DNA from: Synanceia verrucosa
Taxonomy: Eukaryota; Chordata; Actinopteri; Perciformes; Synanceiidae
Assembly: GCA_029721515.1 (NCBI GenBank)
Contig: CM056550.1
Location: forward strand, 30,839,119 to 30,903,118
Reading direction: 5' to 3'
Length of the DNA stretch: 64,000 bases
Part shown: one piece after another, positions 61,916 through 64,000 of the stretch
Numbering within the stretch: the stretch's first letter is position 1
Layout: the number at the start of each line of letters is the position of its first letter
Made by a program: the position numbers and the translations under genes
The notes under the pieces: model-generated
What the model saw: only the letters and a program-made list of their open reading frames with translations
Told to the model about the DNA's origin: nothing
Database searches by the model: none

Positions 61916-63010
61916 TGTAAGGAAAGGTTGGAATCAGAGAGTCACTGACTCGGCGCTGTCCGGTGCTGAACTGTAGATTTACAATGACGGCAAATAGTTA
62001 GATTACTCATCTAAAATGTAAAAAAAAAGCTACGAGCTTTAGATATAATTAACAGTACTGTAGGCTTCAATCGTCTGCTATTGCTTTTTAAATTATGTCG
62101 AGAGCGAGCGCGCTGGTGATTTCTTTAATTGTGTGTTCTGCTTCATTTCCAAAATAAAGTTTGACCTTCTGAAATCTGATTTTTAAACAGTTCTGATGGA
62201 GCTCAATGTTTATCTGGATGATGCGGCTTCACTCCGAACAATTTTACTGTAAACCTGGACAACCCGCGATGTCTGGAGTCTGGCGTCTGGAGATAAAAAA
62301 ATAATATTTAATGCAATGTGTGTTTTGTGCGTAATTGCATACAAGGATACACACCCTCCCCTACTGTACAACACGAAGGAGACTGGAATTAGTCAGTGAC
62401 TTCAGGTGTCATCTGCAGAGCATTTCCCGTTTCAGGAGTTCCGGTCGAAATTGTCCCACACAGAACTCCTTTTTGCTCTCTTCATCTTCGCTGTAAAGTG
62501 GGCTGTGATGGAAAGCATGTGATGGCATGTGTTGCACCTGTCGACATGCCCCCATGAGTTGATTGAATTACGTAGCTTAAAAACAAAATTGACCGTTAGT
62601 ATTAATCAGTTAGAGTTACTGTTAGCGGTTAAACGGTTAACCATGTGCATCCCTAATTTCAAGCATAGGTTCGGTTAATGAAATTAAAGCTAACTGTCTT
62701 CAACAGACTTGAGGGTCTAAAAGCCTCTGGAAAGCACTTTGACAGCCTGCCTGTCAGACTGTACAGCTTGGCGCTCTCCTTAGACGGATGCTGATTACAC
62801 CTGTGCAGTGCACTGATTGCAGTGATGTTATGTGGTATTTGATGTCATTTCCTCTGACTAAGTGCACCAGTGATAGCTGTGCTACTGACTGTCATGAGGT
62901 AAGCTGATGTTTTCCATGTAATTTGGTGTGTGCGTGAACATTTTCATACCTCCGACTGGCCAGCTACTGTGCCTCTACCTACCTCCTGTACTATATGTCC
63001 TGGTTGTGGT
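61916..63010 (+). other. pemt intron 2
   Basis: No exon or named repeat is seen. The poly-purine-free stretch 62100-62300 is slightly CpG-richer, without a gene signal. Confidence 0.45.
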
Positions 63011-63060
63011 TAGGGCTGCAACTAACGATTATTTTAATAATCGATTAAGCGATGAATCGG
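63011..63060. mobile_element. hAT-type terminal sequence, truncated
   Basis: TAGGGCTGCAACTAACGATT followed by TAATCGATTAAGCGATGAAT is the terminus of a common fish hAT family. The rest is missing: an A-run, a TA/CA microsatellite (63091-63134) and a Tc1 element follow. Confidence 0.55.
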
Positions 63061-63103
63061 ATAAAAAAAAACCCCAAAACAAAACATATGTGTGTGTGTA
63101 TAT

Positions 63104-63134
<31 letters not shown>

Positions 63135-63138
63135 CACG

Positions 63139-64000
63139 CACTATATTGCCAAAAGTATTCGCTCACCCATCGAAATAGTCAGAATCAGGTGTTCCAATCA
63201 CTTCCATGGCCACAGGTGTATAAAATAAAGCACCTAGGCATGCAGACTGCTTTTACAAAAATTTGAAACATTTGAAATAATGGGTCGCTCGCAGGAGCTC
63301 AGTGAATTCCAGCGTGGAACTGTGATAGGATGCCACCTGTGCAACAAATCCAGTCGTGACATTTCCTCACTCCTAAATATTCCACAGTCAACTGTCAGCT
63401 GTATTATAAGAATGTGGAAGTGTTTGGGGACGACAGCAACTCAGCCATGAAGTGGTAAGCCACGTAAACTGATGGAGCGGGGTCAGTGGATGCTGAGGCG
63501 CATAGTGTGAAGAGGTCACCAGCTTTCTGCAGAATCAATCACTACAGACCTCCAAACTTCATGTGGCCTTCAGATTAGCTCAAGAACAGTGCACAGAGAG
63601 CTTCATGGAATGGGTTTCCATGGCCGAGCAGCTGCATCCAAGCCATACATCACCAAGTGCAATGCAAAGCGTCGGATGCAGTGGTGTAAAGCAAGCCACC
63701 ACTTGACTCCAGAGCAGTGGAGACGTGTTCTTTGGAGTGACGAATCGCGCTTCTACAACTGGCAATCTGATGGAAGAGTCTGGGTTTGGCGGTTGCGAGG
63801 AGAATGATACTTGTTGGACTGCATTATGCCAAGTGTAAAGTTTTGTGGAGGGGGGATTATGGTGTGGGGTTGTTTTTCAGGAGCTGGGCTTGGCCCCTTA
63901 GTTCCAGTGAAAGGAACTCTGAATGCTTCAGCATACCAAGACATTTTGGACAATTCCATACTCTTCCAACATGACTGTGCACCAGTGCACAAAGCAAGGT
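63139..64000 (+). mobile_element. Tc1-like transposon, family C, copy 3 (cut by window end)
   Basis: It starts with the CACTATATTGCCAAAAGTAT repeat right after a TA/CA microsatellite, so no TA duplication is evident. The transposase frame begins MGRSQELSEFQRGTVIG and includes the central part missing from copy 2 (NAKRRMQWCKASHHLTPEQW, VLWSDESRF with a catalytic D). A stop after ATQP and further frameshifts make it inactive. The right end lies beyond the window. Confidence 0.9.

Overview
The window is nuclear DNA from a ray-finned fish, probably a spiny-rayed (acanthomorph) teleost. Genes are split into short exons with GT/AG borders. Non-coding DNA is AT-rich and CpG-poor, microsatellites are abundant, and the repeats are typical fish families: several Tc1-like DNA transposons, tRNA-headed SINEs and short inverted-repeat elements. 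No bacterial, organellar or viral gene content is seen.

Three genes are supported. (1) Four 3' exons of a Rab GTPase, best called rab26, lie on the + strand (10972-11037, 12470-12526, 13179-13255, 16092-16194). A long 3' UTR ends near a poly(A) signal at 18166. The 5' exons (P-loop, switch I and II) are not in the window, so the intron before 10972 is at least 10.9 kb. (2) On the - strand, inside that intron, is the 3' part of a gene for a disordered proline/serine-rich protein: a 972-base exon (4641-5612) and a short last exon (4057-4115). Its identity is open; the layout loosely resembles the C-terminal half of NHS-family proteins. (3) pemt (phosphatidylethanolamine N-methyltransferase) begins on the + strand. 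Exon 1 (52844-53044) has a ZNF143-type promoter motif just upstream, and exon 2 is at 55546-55653. The remaining exons lie beyond the right edge, so 55654-64000 is intron.

Layout: 1-10971 is rab26 intron holding the antisense gene, a fused pair of Tc1 remnants (6363-7563) and a 189-base element with target duplication (8823-9011). 10972-18190 is the end of rab26; its introns and 3' UTR hold a Tc1 fragment, two copies of a GTCCCC/TAACCC repeat and about 600 bases of alternating TA/CG/CA arrays. 18190-52740 is about 34 kb of intergenic DNA with no gene I can name. It carries Tc1 elements at 39171 and 48581, SINEs at 18392, 30281, 47305 and 50130, a LINE tail interrupted by a SINE (34183-34795), a decayed tRNA-Val copy (50067) and several inverted-repeat elements. 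52740-64000 is the start of pemt; intron 1 holds a Tc1 with an embedded SINE, and intron 2 a foldback element, a hAT-like element with 8-base target duplication and a Tc1 cut by the window end.

rab26 and pemt point the same way and show no operon-like link: rab26 acts in vesicle and lysosome traffic, pemt in phosphatidylcholine synthesis in the ER. I see no sign of an undescribed multi-gene system. The items most worth following are the antisense gene in the rab26 intron, a few orphan exon-like segments between 37 and 45 kb, and several unnamed repeats whose ends can be read precisely.
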